NCBI GenBank assembly: GCA_013364255.1
Contig: CP054936.1
Span: 3,688,853-3,752,852, forward strand
Source: Streptomyces seoulensis
GTDB taxonomy: Bacteria; Actinomycetota; Actinomycetes; Streptomycetales; Streptomycetaceae
Direction of reading: 5' to 3'
DNA length: 64,000 nucleotides
The stretch's first letter is position 1, and each line of letters begins with the position of its first letter. The position numbers were made by a program, and so were the translations under genes. The notes beneath the pieces were generated by a model that worked only from the letters and a program-made list of their open reading frames with translations, did no database searches and was not told where the DNA came from. This document shows, piece after piece, positions 24,286 to 32,983 of this stretch.

Positions 24286-26955
24286 ATGTCCACGACGGCC
24301 CTTGGCGCCCGGTCCCGCCCCACGCTCGTGCTCGTCGGCCACGGCATGGTCGGCCAGCGCTTCCTGGAGGCGCTGGCCGAGCGCGGCCTGACCGGCACGC
24401 ACCGCGTGGTCGTGCTGTGCGAGGAGCCGCGCCCCGCCTACGACCGGGTCCGGCTCAGCTCGTACTTCTCCGGCCGCACACCCGACGAACTCTCGCTCAC
24501 CGACGCGGAGTTCATCGACGGCCACGGCATCGAGCTGCACGTCGGCGATCCGGCGGCGGCCGTGGACCGTACGGCCCGTACCGTCACCGCCCGCTCGGGC
24601 CTGACCGTCGGCTACGACGTACTGGTCCTGGCCACCGGCTCCGCCCCCTTCGTGCCGCCGGTGCCCGGCAAGGACGCCGAGGGCTGCTTCGTCTACCGCA
24701 CCGTCGAGGACCTGCTCGCCATCGAGGCGTACGCGAAGGCGGGGGCGCGGACCGGCGCGGTGGTCGGCGGCGGGCTGCTCGGACTGGAGGCGGCCGGCGC
24801 GCTCAAAGGGCTCGGACTGGCCACCCACATCGTGGAGTTCGCGCCGCGCCTGATGCCCGCGCAGGTCGACGACGGCGGCGGCGCGGCGCTGCTGCGCACC
24901 GTCGAGGAGCTGGGCCTGAGCGTGCGCACCGGCGCCGGCACCCGGGAGATCACGGTCGGCCCGGACGGCGCGGTGACCGGCATGATCCTGTCCGACGGCT
25001 CCGAACTCGCCGCCGACATGGTGGTGTTCTCCGCCGGGGTCCGCCCGCGCGACCAGCTGGCCCGCGCCTGCGGGCTCACCGTCGGCGAGCGCGGCGGCAT
25101 CGTGGTGGACGCGCGCTGCCGCACGGTCGCCGACCCGCGCGTGTTCGCGATCGGCGAGTGCGCCCAGGCGGTGGACGGCCGGGTGTACGGCCTGGTCGCG
25201 CCCGGCTACGAGCAGGCCGAGACGGCGGCCGCCGCCCTCGCCGACGGCGACGCCTCCGCGCTGACGTTCACCGGCGCCGACCTGTCCACCAAACTGAAGC
25301 TGCTCGGCGTGGACGTGGCCTCCTTCGGCGACGCGCACGGCGCCGGCGGCGACTGCCTGGACGTGGTCTACTCCGACTCCCGCGCGGGCCTGTACAAGAA
25401 GCTGGTCATCGGGCGGGACGGCACGCTGCGGGGCGGCATCCTGGTCGGCGACGCGGAGGCGTACGGCACGCTGCGCGCGTTCACCGGGACGGTGCCGCCC
25501 GTCGCCCCCGAGTCGCTGGTGCTGCCCGCGGGCGCCGGCGCCCCGGCCGGCCTCGGCCCCGCCGCCCTGCCCGAGGAGGCGGTGGTCTGCTCCTGCCACA
25601 ACGTCACCAAGGCCGCGATCCGCGGCGCGGTCGCCGACCACGGCTGCCGCACCGTGCCCGAGGTGAAGAAGTGCACCAAAGCCGGTACCGGCTGCGGCGG
25701 TTGCGTCAAGGTGGTCACCCAGCTGGTGGACGCCGGACTGGCGGCGGCCGGCGTCGAGACGGACCAGGGGCTGTGCGGCTGCTTCGCGCACACCCGCGAG
25801 GAGCTGTACGAGATCGTCCTCGCCCTGCGCATCGCCTCCTACCGGCAGTTGCTGGACGGCTACGGCCGCCAGGAGGCGCGCGGCGGCGACGGCTGCGAGA
25901 TCTGCAAGCCGGCCGTGGCCTCGGTCATCGCCTCGCTCGCCCCGTCGATCGGCGCCGACGGCTACGTACTGGCCGGTGAGCAGGCCGCGTTGCAGGACAC
26001 CAACGACCACTTCCTGGCCAACCTCCAGAAGAACGGCTCCTACTCAGTGGTGCCGCGCGTCCCCGGCGGCGAGATCGCGCCCGAGAAACTGATCGTGATC
26101 GGGGAGGTCGCCCGGGACTTCGGCCTCTACACGAAGATCACCGGCGGCCAGCGGATCGACATGCTCGGCGCCCGTGTCGAGCAACTGCCGTCCATCTGGG
26201 CGCGGTTGGTGGACGCCGGGTTCGAGTCGGGTCATGCGTACGGCAAGTCGCTGCGCACCGTGAAGTCCTGTGTGGGACAGACCTGGTGCCGCTACGGCGT
26301 CCAGGACTCGGTGCGCATGGCGATCGACCTGGAGCTGCGCTACCGGGGGCTGCGCTCCCCGCACAAGCTGAAGTCGGCGGTGTCGGGCTGCGCCCGCGAG
26401 TGCGCGGAGGCCCGGTCGAAGGACTTCGGCGTGATCGCCACCGCCCACGGCTGGAACCTGTACGTCGGCGGCAACGGCGGCGCCACCCCGCGCCACGCGG
26501 ACCTGCTGGCCCAGGACCTGTCCGACGCCGAACTGGTCCGGCTGATCGACCGGTTCCTGATGTTCTACCTCCGCACCGCCGACCGGCTGGAGCGCACCAG
26601 CGGGTGGCTGGAGCGGCTGCCCGGCGGCCTGGACCACGTACGGGACGTGGTGGTCCACGACGCGCTCGGCATCTGCGCCGAACTGGAGTCGCTGATGGCC
26701 GCGCACGTCTCCCACTACCGCGACGAGTGGGCCGAGACGATCGACGACCCGGAGAAGCTCGCCCGGTTCGTCTCCTTCGTCAACGCCCCGGACACCCCCG
26801 ACCCGGTCGTCGCCTTCGTCCCCGAGCGCGACCAGATCAAGCCCGATCTGCCGCTGCTGACCCTCGGCCTGCCGCCCCGCCGCGCCTCCGGCTCCGCCGG
26901 GGCGGCGGACGGCGGCGCCCCGGCCGACGTACTGGAAGGAAGCACGCCGCGATGA
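24286..26955 (+). CDS. nirB: assimilatory nitrite reductase [NAD(P)H], large subunit
   Basis: An 889-residue cytosolic enzyme reducing nitrite to ammonium with NAD(P)H, FAD, iron-sulfur clusters and siroheme. The FAD fold begins at LVLVGHGMVGQRF and the pyridine-nucleotide fold at AVVGGGLLGLEAAG (near 156). A BFD-like [2Fe-2S] site has Cys435, Cys437, Cys470 and Cys473. The siroheme/[4Fe-4S] ligands Cys662, Cys668, Cys702 and Cys706 are in the classic C-x5-C...C-x3-C order. GGAGG precedes the ATG. nirD follows with a 4-base overlap. It is somewhat longer than usual because of a Gly/Ala-rich C terminus. Confidence 0.96.
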   Translation: MSTTALGARSRPTLVLVGHGMVGQRFLEALAERGLTGTHRVVVLCEEPRPAYDRVRLSSYFSGRTPDELSLTDAEFIDGHGIELHVGDPAAAVDRTARTVTARSGLTVGYDVLVLATGSAPFVPPVPGKDAEGCFVYRTVEDLLAIEAYAKAGARTGAVVGGGLLGLEAAGALKGLGLATHIVEFAPRLMPAQVDDGGGAALLRTVEELGLSVRTGAGTREITVGPDGAVTGMILSDGSELAADMVVFSAGVRPRDQLARACGLTVGERGGIVVDARCRTVADPRVFAIGECAQAVDGRVYGLVAPGYEQAETAAAALADGDASALTFTGADLSTKLKLLGVDVASFGDAHGAGGDCLDVVYSDSRAGLYKKLVIGRDGTLRGGILVGDAEAYGTLRAFTGTVPPVAPESLVLPAGAGAPAGLGPAALPEEAVVCSCHNVTKAAIRGAVADHGCRTVPEVKKCTKAGTGCGGCVKVVTQLVDAGLAAAGVETDQGLCGCFAHTREELYEIVLALRIASYRQLLDGYGRQEARGGDGCEICKPAVASVIASLAPSIGADGYVLAGEQAALQDTNDHFLANLQKNGSYSVVPRVPGGEIAPEKLIVIGEVARDFGLYTKITGGQRIDMLGARVEQLPSIWARLVDAGFESGHAYGKSLRTVKSCVGQTWCRYGVQDSVRMAIDLELRYRGLRSPHKLKSAVSGCARECAEARSKDFGVIATAHGWNLYVGGNGGATPRHADLLAQDLSDAELVRLIDRFLMFYLRTADRLERTSGWLERLPGGLDHVRDVVVHDALGICAELESLMAAHVSHYRDEWAETIDDPEKLARFVSFVNAPDTPDPVVAFVPERDQIKPDLPLLTLGLPPRRASGSAGAADGGAPADVLEGSTPR

Positions 26956-27317
26956 CCCTCGCCCCCGAGACCACCGGCCTGAAGGTCCAACTCCTCCTCG
27001 ACGGCGGCTGGTTCGCGCTGTGCGACCTGAGCGCGCTGCTGCCCGGCCGCGGGGTCGCCGCGCTGCTGCCGGACGGCCGGCAGGCGGCCCTGTTCCAGGA
27101 CCGGTCCGGCCGCCTCTACGCCGTCGACAACCGCGATCCGTTCACCGGCGCGGCGGTCCTCTCCCGCGGCCTGACCGGCACCGACCGGGGCCGCCCGTTC
27201 GTCGCCTCCCCGCTGCTCAAGCAGCGCTTCGACCTGTCCTCGGGCCAGTGCCTGGACGACGAGACGGTGCGGGTGCGGACGTACGAGGTGCGGACGTACG
27301 AGGTGCGGGCGCGGTAG
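26952..27317 (+). CDS. nirD: nitrite reductase small subunit
   Basis: A 121-residue Rieske-fold protein that pairs with NirB. It starts in the NirB stop (ATGA). Stretches such as LPGRGVAALLPDGRQAALF, LYAVDNRDPFTGAAVLSRG and PFVASPLLKQRFDL are typical. No C-x-H cluster ligands are present, as in other assimilatory NirD proteins. The last residues contain a duplicated RTYEV pair produced by a 15-bp tandem duplication (27279-27308), which looks recent. No terminator is visible before the TetR gene. Confidence 0.93.
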   Translation: MTLAPETTGLKVQLLLDGGWFALCDLSALLPGRGVAALLPDGRQAALFQDRSGRLYAVDNRDPFTGAAVLSRGLTGTDRGRPFVASPLLKQRFDLSSGQCLDDETVRVRTYEVRTYEVRAR

Positions 27318-27340
27318 CGGCCTTAGAACTTGCAATCTTG

Positions 27341-27350
27341 ACCGATCGTT
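27341..27350. promoter_or_regulatory. TetR operator in front of its own gene
   Basis: ACCGATCGTT, inside TTGACCGATCGTTC, lies 25 bases before the TetR ATG. The related palindrome ACCGAACGGT stands 19 bases before the SDR gene. In both, CGGTCAAGAT is shared on one flank. The TTGACC can serve as a -35, which a bound repressor would cover. Confidence 0.7.
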
Positions 27351-27374
27351 CCTGTTTCCTCTAGGGTTCCGGTC

Positions 27375-27959
27375 ATGGCCAGGACCAAGGAGTTCGACCC
27401 CGACGCGGCGTTGCAGGCGGCTCTGGAGCTGTTCTGGCGGCGCGGCTACGAGGCGACGTCGATGGCCGACCTGGTCGAGCACCTGGGGATCGGCCGGGCC
27501 AGCCTGTACGCCACCTTCGGCAACAAGCACGAGCTGTACCTGAAGGCGCTGGCGCGCTACGAGCGGGCGGGCATGGCGCGGATCACGGACGAACTGTCCC
27601 GGCCCGGCCCCGCCCTGCCGGCCGTCCGCGCCCTCGTACGCCGCTACGGCGCCGAGGCCACCCACGCCGGCCTGCGATTGAACGGCTGCATGATCACCAA
27701 CACGGCCGCCGAGCTGGCCCCGCACGATCCGGCCGCCGCACGGCACGTCGAGCGCAACTGGGACCATCTGGAGACCCTGCTGCACTCCGCCCTGGTCCGC
27801 GCCCGGGCCGAGGGCGAGCTGCCCGCCGGGCGCGACCCGCTCGCCCTGGCCCGCACCCTGCTGGTGCTGCTCCAGGGCGTACGGATCGTCGGCAAGGCGA
27901 CGGCGGACCCGGTCCGCGTCCGGGACGCGGTGGAGCAGGCGCTGGCCCTGCTGGACTGA
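27375..27959 (+). CDS. TetR-family repressor
   Basis: A 194-residue regulator. The HTH is at residues 9-55 (ATSMADLVEHLGIGRASLYATF then GNKHELYLKAL), and the C-terminal ligand domain is of the TetR_C type with RLNGCMITN. It likely represses itself and the adjacent short-chain dehydrogenase, since both promoters carry the same operator. A hairpin terminator separates the two genes. The inducing ligand is unknown but is probably a substrate of the dehydrogenase. Confidence 0.92.
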   Translation: MARTKEFDPDAALQAALELFWRRGYEATSMADLVEHLGIGRASLYATFGNKHELYLKALARYERAGMARITDELSRPGPALPAVRALVRRYGAEATHAGLRLNGCMITNTAAELAPHDPAAARHVERNWDHLETLLHSALVRARAEGELPAGRDPLALARTLLVLLQGVRIVGKATADPVRVRDAVEQALALLD

Positions 27960-27963
27960 GACG

Positions 27964-27997
27964 AGCGCGCCCCGACGAGACGGGCGCGCTTCTTTTT
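27964..27997 (+). terminator. intrinsic terminator after the TetR gene
   Basis: A 9-bp stem (AGCGCGCCC with GGGCGCGCT, 9-nt loop) followed by TCTTTTTC ends the tetR transcript. Its T tract is unusual for this genome. Confidence 0.88.
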
Positions 27998-28010
27998 CAG
28001 CGCATAATGA

Positions 28011-28020
28011 ACCGAACGGT
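28011..28020. promoter_or_regulatory. TetR operator in front of the SDR gene
   Basis: The perfect palindrome ACCGAACGGT, followed by CAAGAT, lies 19 bases before the SDR start. It repeats the element in front of the regulator gene in inverted orientation, so both genes are likely controlled by the same repressor. Confidence 0.7.
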
Positions 28021-28038
28021 CAAGATAAGGGGAGAGTC

Positions 28039-28839
28039 ATGACCACCACTTCACCCGCCGCCCTCCCGGGCGCCGCCGCCCGCGCCCGCTTCACCGACCG
28101 CACCGCCCTCGTCTCCGGGGCCGGCTCCGGCATCGGCCGCGCGGTGGCGCTCGCCCTGGCCGCCGAGGGCGCCCGGGTCGTGGTCGCCGGACGCCGCCGG
28201 GAGCCGCTGGAGGAGACGGTCGCGCTGATCGAGGAGCGGGGCGGCAAGGCGCTCGCGGTGACCGCCGACGTCTCCCGCGCCGCCGACGCCGAGGCGCTGG
28301 TCGCGGCCGCCGTGGACCGCTTCGGCTCGCTGGACGTCGCGGTGAACAACGCCGGGATCTTCCGGGGCGGCGCCGCGGCCGACCTCCCGGAGCAGGACTG
28401 GCACGACCAGCTCGCCGTCAACGTCACCGGCGTCTACCTGGCCCTCAAGGCACAGGTGCGGCAGATGCGGAGCCAGCCGTCCGGCGGCGCGATCGTCAAC
28501 GTCTCCTCCACCTTCGGCCCGCACGCCGCCTCCCCGGGGGCCGCCGCGTACGCCGCCACCAAGGCCGCCGTGACGGCGCTGAGCCGGGGCGCGGCCCTGG
28601 ACCACATCCGCGAGGGCGTCCGCGTCAACGTGGTGAGCCCCGGCGCGACCGCCACGCGGATGTCGCTCAGGCCGGGCGAGACCGAGTCGGACCGCACCGA
28701 ACGCGCCCGGGCCACGCTGCCCCTGGGCCGGATCTCGGCCACCGAGGAGGTCGCCGCGGCCGTCCTGTACCTGGCCTCCGACGAGGCGGCCTCGCTCGTC
28801 GGCACCGACCTGGTGATCGACAGCGGCGCCTCCCTCTGA
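28039..28839 (+). CDS. short-chain dehydrogenase/reductase
   Basis: A 266-residue classical SDR. The cofactor loop is SGAGSGIG (near 27-34), preceded by TALV. The adenine contact NNAGI is near 97, the catalytic Ser is in NVSSTFG, and Tyr/Lys in YAATKAA. An Arg-rich AGRRRE after the second strand suggests NADP. AGGGGAGAG precedes the ATG. The gene is expressed under the adjacent TetR regulator. The oxidised substrate cannot be inferred. Confidence 0.92.
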   Translation: MTTTSPAALPGAAARARFTDRTALVSGAGSGIGRAVALALAAEGARVVVAGRRREPLEETVALIEERGGKALAVTADVSRAADAEALVAAAVDRFGSLDVAVNNAGIFRGGAAADLPEQDWHDQLAVNVTGVYLALKAQVRQMRSQPSGGAIVNVSSTFGPHAASPGAAAYAATKAAVTALSRGAALDHIREGVRVNVVSPGATATRMSLRPGETESDRTERARATLPLGRISATEEVAAAVLYLASDEAASLVGTDLVIDSGASL

Positions 28840-28843
28840 CCCG

Positions 28844-28885
28844 CACAATGGCCGCCCCGCCTCCGGAGCCGGGGCGGCCATTGTG
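28844..28885. terminator. 16-bp perfect hairpin after the SDR gene
   Basis: CACAATGGCCGCCCCG pairs without mismatch with CGGGGCGGCCATTGTG around a 10-nt loop. It begins five bases after the SDR stop and is a strong terminator without a T tract. Confidence 0.85.
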
Positions 28886-28941
28886 GTGATTTGTCCGGCG
28901 AGTCGGTGTCGCGCCGCGCGGCGGCGGTTACCCACAGTGGT

Positions 28942-29667
28942 ATGACCACTGCGCGACGTCTCCCGCCCCTGTGTTCGATCGCCGCGATCTGCGCCCTGGG
29001 CGGCTCCGCTCTTCTGATGACTGGCTGTTCGGGCACCTCGACCGGGTCGAGTGTCGCCGAGGCGGCCGCGGCCAGTCCCACCTCCACCGCCTCGCCCTCC
29101 CCCTCCAAGTCGCTGACCCAGGACCAGACCGAGCGCCGGGACCTGTGGTCCAAGACGAAGGTCACCTGGGACAAGGCGGCCGGCACCGCCGTCAAGGAGG
29201 TCTCCGGCGGCAAGCTCGTCGCCATCGAACTGAAGGGCGTCTCCCACAACGCCAAGTCCTCGCCGACCGGCACGCCCACCGCCGCCACCCCGAACCCGGC
29301 CCCCGCCGCGGGCGCCCCGGAGTGGCAGGCCAAGGTCGCCTCGGCCGACGGCACGGTCCACTGGGTGGAGGTCGACGCCGCCAACGGCAAGGTCTTCCGC
29401 AGCCAGGCCGAGCCGGACCAGGACGCCGACGACCGCCGCAAGATCGCCGACCGGCTCTCCAAGGCCACCCAGACCCCGGCCCAGGCGGTCAAGACGGCCA
29501 CCGACAAGACCAAGGGCCAGGTCTCCGCGGTCAGCCTGGACGAGAACGACAAGAAGCTCGTCTGGTCCGTCGACGTCGTCTCCCCCGACCACGACTACAC
29601 CAAGACCACGTACGACATCGACGCGGCGAAGGGCACGGTCGTCCGCGAACACACCGACCACGACTGA
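28942..29667 (+). CDS. PepSY-domain lipoprotein
   Basis: A 241-residue secreted protein. The signal peptide ends in a lipobox (LMTGCSG, Cys near 29), followed by a Ser/Thr/Pro linker. Two PepSY-like repeats follow, with VKEVSGGKLVAIEL and TKGQVSAVSLDENDKKLVW, each ending in a DAA-x-G-x-V strand (VDAANGKVF, IDAAKGTVV). PepSY domains are thought to inhibit or chaperone peptidases and bind at the cell surface. I prefer ATG 28942; the open frame begins with a TTG at 28891. Confidence 0.83.
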   Translation: MTTARRLPPLCSIAAICALGGSALLMTGCSGTSTGSSVAEAAAASPTSTASPSPSKSLTQDQTERRDLWSKTKVTWDKAAGTAVKEVSGGKLVAIELKGVSHNAKSSPTGTPTAATPNPAPAAGAPEWQAKVASADGTVHWVEVDAANGKVFRSQAEPDQDADDRRKIADRLSKATQTPAQAVKTATDKTKGQVSAVSLDENDKKLVWSVDVVSPDHDYTKTTYDIDAAKGTVVREHTDHD

Positions 29668-29693
29668 CCGACCCCACCCCCACCCACCCGAAC

Positions 29694-29723
29694 GGGGCGG
29701 CATCCCACCCAGGATGCCGCCCC
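29694..29723. terminator. bidirectional hairpin between PepSY and radical SAM genes
   Basis: GGGGCGGCATCC pairs perfectly with GGATGCCGCCCC around CACCCA. It lies between convergent genes. The stem shares GGGCGGCATCC with the terminator at 35117-35155. Confidence 0.82.
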
Positions 29724-29770
29724 CGACCACGACCGCCCGCCCGCCTCCCCCAAGCTCACCGCCTCACCGG

Positions 29771-30874
29771 TCAGCGCGCCAAGGACGCGGGCGCGTACAG
29801 GGCGGTGAGCCGAGCCGTTTCCTCCACGCGGAAGTCGCGCACTTCGGCACAGCGCCGACTCATCACGAACTCACCCAGCGACAGACACAGGTCCATGCGC
29901 TGAATGCACACCCCGACCATGAAGGGTCCGTTCCTCGCCCGGTACATACGCACGCCGTAATACCCCTCCTGGCAGTTCCCTTCCTCGTCGAACCGGCACC
30001 CCGCACAGGCGTCCGGCAACCGGACGGGCCGAATGCTCTTCGCGTAGAGGGTCCGGCCGTCGGGGAGCCGGTAGCGGATGCGCTGATCCGATGCGCCGGC
30101 GGTGACGACCCGGCGGACCGGAACCGCTCCGAGACGGCCCACCACCTCCCGCATCGCGGCGAGGGACGTCCCGTCGTCCTCCAAGTTGACGAGCATCCGC
30201 ACGGTGACGGCACGTCCGTGTTCCTCGATGACGCGGAGCACGCGAGCCACATGGTCGTGATCCGGGATGACGATGTTGGCCGAGACTTTCACACCGTGTC
30301 TGGAGGCGGTGTCGATCGTGGCGGCGAGGGCGTCCAGTTTCCGCGTCGCCAGCGTCGGCGAGGCCAGGCGCGGAGCCTGGACCGCGGCGAGTTCCTCGGG
30401 CGTCGTGCCGAAGACGGACAGGTTGATCCGGTCGAGACCGGCCGCCGCGCAGTCCGGCAGAACGGCGGCCCCGTTCTCACCGTTGCTGGTGAGCCCCACC
30501 GTCATGCCGACCCGGCGCGCGATGCGGACGAGTTCGGGAAGCTCCGGATGCAGCGTGGGTTCGCCACCCGTGAAATGGACCTCGCTGGTCGGGAGGCTGC
30601 CGCGCACTGCCGCCAGAGCGAGAGCGAAGTCCGTGTCGGCCTTGATCCGCTCTGGCAGAAACCTGGCGCCGTTCGTCGCAAGGTAGATCGACACCCGGCC
30701 GGAGCGGCCGGGCGTACCGGTGAACCGCGCGGCCTCGCGGCCGAGGTTGTCCGTCGTGACCGGGGTGCCTTCGTTGTGGCAGAAGGTGCACGCCAGCCCG
30801 CACGCGTCGATGATCTTGACGCGGAGAGTCCGGTCCTGCACCACCGTGACCGGTAATTCGTTCGTCTCGGTCAT
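29771..30874 (-). CDS. radical SAM protein of MoaA/SPASM type
   Basis: A 367-residue enzyme. The SAM-binding cluster is C25-x3-C29-x2-C32 (ACGLACTFCHNEG), with the GGEPTLHPEL motif following. Near residue 290 CAGCRFDEEGNC forms a second Cys set (C-x2-C...C), as in MoaA or SPASM-type auxiliary clusters; another Cys pair follows (GVCIQRMDLC). GGAGG stands five bases before the ATG. It follows the broken CYTH gene by 73 bp on the same strand, so the two once formed an operon. The substrate is unknown: no moa or peptide-precursor gene is adjacent. Confidence 0.87.
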   Translation of the reverse strand: MTETNELPVTVVQDRTLRVKIIDACGLACTFCHNEGTPVTTDNLGREAARFTGTPGRSGRVSIYLATNGARFLPERIKADTDFALALAAVRGSLPTSEVHFTGGEPTLHPELPELVRIARRVGMTVGLTSNGENGAAVLPDCAAAGLDRINLSVFGTTPEELAAVQAPRLASPTLATRKLDALAATIDTASRHGVKVSANIVIPDHDHVARVLRVIEEHGRAVTVRMLVNLEDDGTSLAAMREVVGRLGAVPVRRVVTAGASDQRIRYRLPDGRTLYAKSIRPVRLPDACAGCRFDEEGNCQEGYYGVRMYRARNGPFMVGVCIQRMDLCLSLGEFVMSRRCAEVRDFRVEETARLTALYAPASLAR

Positions 30875-30947
30875 AGTCGCCTCCTGGTCGGCGGGGTCCG
30901 GGGGACCCGGCCGGTGGGCCGTGAAGAGATCTGGGCGAAGAGGAGAT

Positions 30948-31484
30948 CTAGGCGAAACGGAGTTCGTCGATCGAGTCGAGGTCGATCCCGTACCGTGCGA
31001 ACACCTTCGTCGTGTTCTCGCTGGTCAGGTCGGAGCGCGGGATGGAAAGGCGGTTCGCGGCCTGCCACACCTGTTCCTCGGTGTCGCCCTCGATCTCCAA
31101 GTAGGGCGGAATGCGCGGCCATTCGTCGATCTCCAGCCGCACGCCGTCCAGCAGCCAGGACGAACGCCGGTTCTCCTGGTAGCCGCGCGGTGCGAGTCCC
31201 ATGAGCCCGAGCAACGCGTGAGCGTCCTCGAAGGAGCCGACCGTCGTCTCGGTCTCCCGGGTGCCGTCGATCTCGTCCGAGCTGATCGTCTTGACGCACA
31301 GCGTCACCGCGCTGCCGGAGTCCCGCAGACGTACCCACCGGCCCGCCACCCGGGGGACGGTGTCCTAGACGTAGCGGCGCATCAGGCGGTCGCCCCGGAA
31401 ACTTCCGCCTGCCGTCCTGATGCGCTCGGTCATGGCATCCGGATCGATCCCCAGCGCCTTCACCTCGTACTCGATGGTGTGCAT
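30948..31484 (-). pseudogene. CYTH-domain (class IV cyclase/ThTPase-like) gene with internal stop
   Basis: Reading from an ATG at 31484 with GGGAG in front, the frame gives MHTIEYEVKALGIDP and continues to LMRRYV, then an in-frame TAG at 31367-31365, then DTVPRVAGRWVRLRDSG and the rest of a CYTH fold to the stop at 30948. EYEVKA is the EXEXK signature, and RWVRLRD, EIDEWP and LEIEGD are the expected later motifs. Both halves are in the same frame, so a single nonsense codon separates them. The downstream half alone (from GTG 31349) lacks the EXEXK strand. CYTH enzymes hydrolyse or cyclise nucleotide-type triphosphates. It may be a pseudogene, a readthrough gene or a base error. Confidence 0.75.
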
Positions 31485-31704
31485 GCGTCTCCCGTTCGCT
31501 CGCCACGTGTCGTGGTGCATCAGAGCATGCGCCTGCCGTCAGGCACTCGGATGCGCCTCCATTCCACCGCGAAGGGTGGAGTTCCGGACGCCAGGGAGGC
31601 GGACGTTCAGGCGGACGTTTCCACCAGTGACCGCAGCACACTCGTTACGGTGGGGAACCGAGAGCGGACGGTGGGGAGCCGACAGCGGCCACGAGGGGAA
31701 GCTC

Positions 31705-32983
31705 ATGAGAGGCACCGGTGGCAGCAGGATCGCCGCATTACGGCAGTCTGCCGGGTACACGCAGCAATCGTTCGTCCTGACGTTCCGACAGGAAGCCCTG
31801 CGGCTCGGCGTCGAGGCATCGCTGAGCGTGCGGCAGTTGCGGCGTTGGGAGTGCCAGGATCCGCCGCCGGTGCCGCATCCGAGTCAGCAGATCGTCCTGG
31901 AGGCCGTGTTCGGACTTCCCCTCACCGAAATGGGCTTCGACGTGCCCGCACATCGCGTGCCGGTGTCCGCGCCGGTCGGTGATGCCGAGGAGATGGGAAG
32001 GAGGACGTTCGTCGCCGAAACGGCTGCTCTCGCCGCGACGGCTCTGGTGTCCGCCGGCACGGGGCCGCGGATCGGCGCCGGTGATCTCGTCCGGCTGCGC
32101 GCGCGGCTCGACGCGCTGTACCGTACCGACCACAGCAGGGGCAGCGTGCCGGCCCTGGCCGAGGCGCGACGCATCGAGCACGACGTCACGCGCGCACTCG
32201 GCACCGCCTCGTACACCGCTCGCGTCGGACATCAGCTCCAGACGATGCTGGCGGAGTTGCACGGCCACCGAGCGTGGTACGGCTACGACGGCGGACGTCT
32301 CGCCGAAGGGCGCGCGGCGTGCCTGGAAGCGCTGGCCGCGGCCCAACTCGTCGATGATCCCCTGCTCCAGGTCTCCGTCCTGGAAACGCTCACGCTCCTG
32401 GCCCTCAGGTCAGGACGCACCTGGGAAGCGGCAAGCGCCGTCGAGAACGCCTACCGGCTCGCCCGACACGCAGGAGCCGGCCACACCGTGCACCTGGTGA
32501 TCGCGCTGCGCGACGCCAACGTGGCCACCCATGCGGGAGACCTGTCCGGAGCCCGCCGTGCGCTGAGCCGCGCCGCCCAGCCGTCAGGGCCGGACGGACA
32601 CGGACACCGAGGTGCCCGACTGGGCCCGGTTCGCCGGCCCCTTCGAGGTCGACTACGCCACCGCGGACATGTACGTGCGCGCGAAGCAACCCGAGCGGGC
32701 CGTGCCCTTCCTGCGCGCCGCGGTGAGCGGCATCGGCGGTGACCTCCGCCGCAACAGCGCCTCGTACCGAGTGAGACTCGCGGGTGTGCTCCTCGCAGCA
32801 GGAGAGGCCGAGGAGGCGTGCGCCGAGATGACGACCGCGCTCGGCGCGTGCGAAGGGATCTCGTCGCCGCGCCTGCTGGACAAGGTCAGCAGGTTCGGGC
32901 GCGCCGTCGCCCGGGTCGACTCCGCAGTCGCCCGCGAGTGCGGGGACCGCATCCGTGAGACCGTCCGAGGAGGCATCACATGA
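31705..32983 (+). pseudogene. XRE-family regulator with TPR-like tail, frameshifted
   Basis: From ATG 31705 (GAGGGGA in front) the product begins with an HTH (IAALRQSAGYTQQSFV, then SVRQLRRWE), a linker with RRTFVAETAALAATALV, and helical repeats. Homology-like sequence runs to about ARRALSRAAQ (near 32580). It then continues in the next frame as TDTDTEVPDWARFAGPF through to a stop at 32983, which overlaps the next gene by the usual ATGA. The first frame ends instead in low-quality sequence at 32742. One inserted base or two lost bases near 32576-32600 would explain this. The intact protein would be about 425 residues. Confidence 0.75.
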
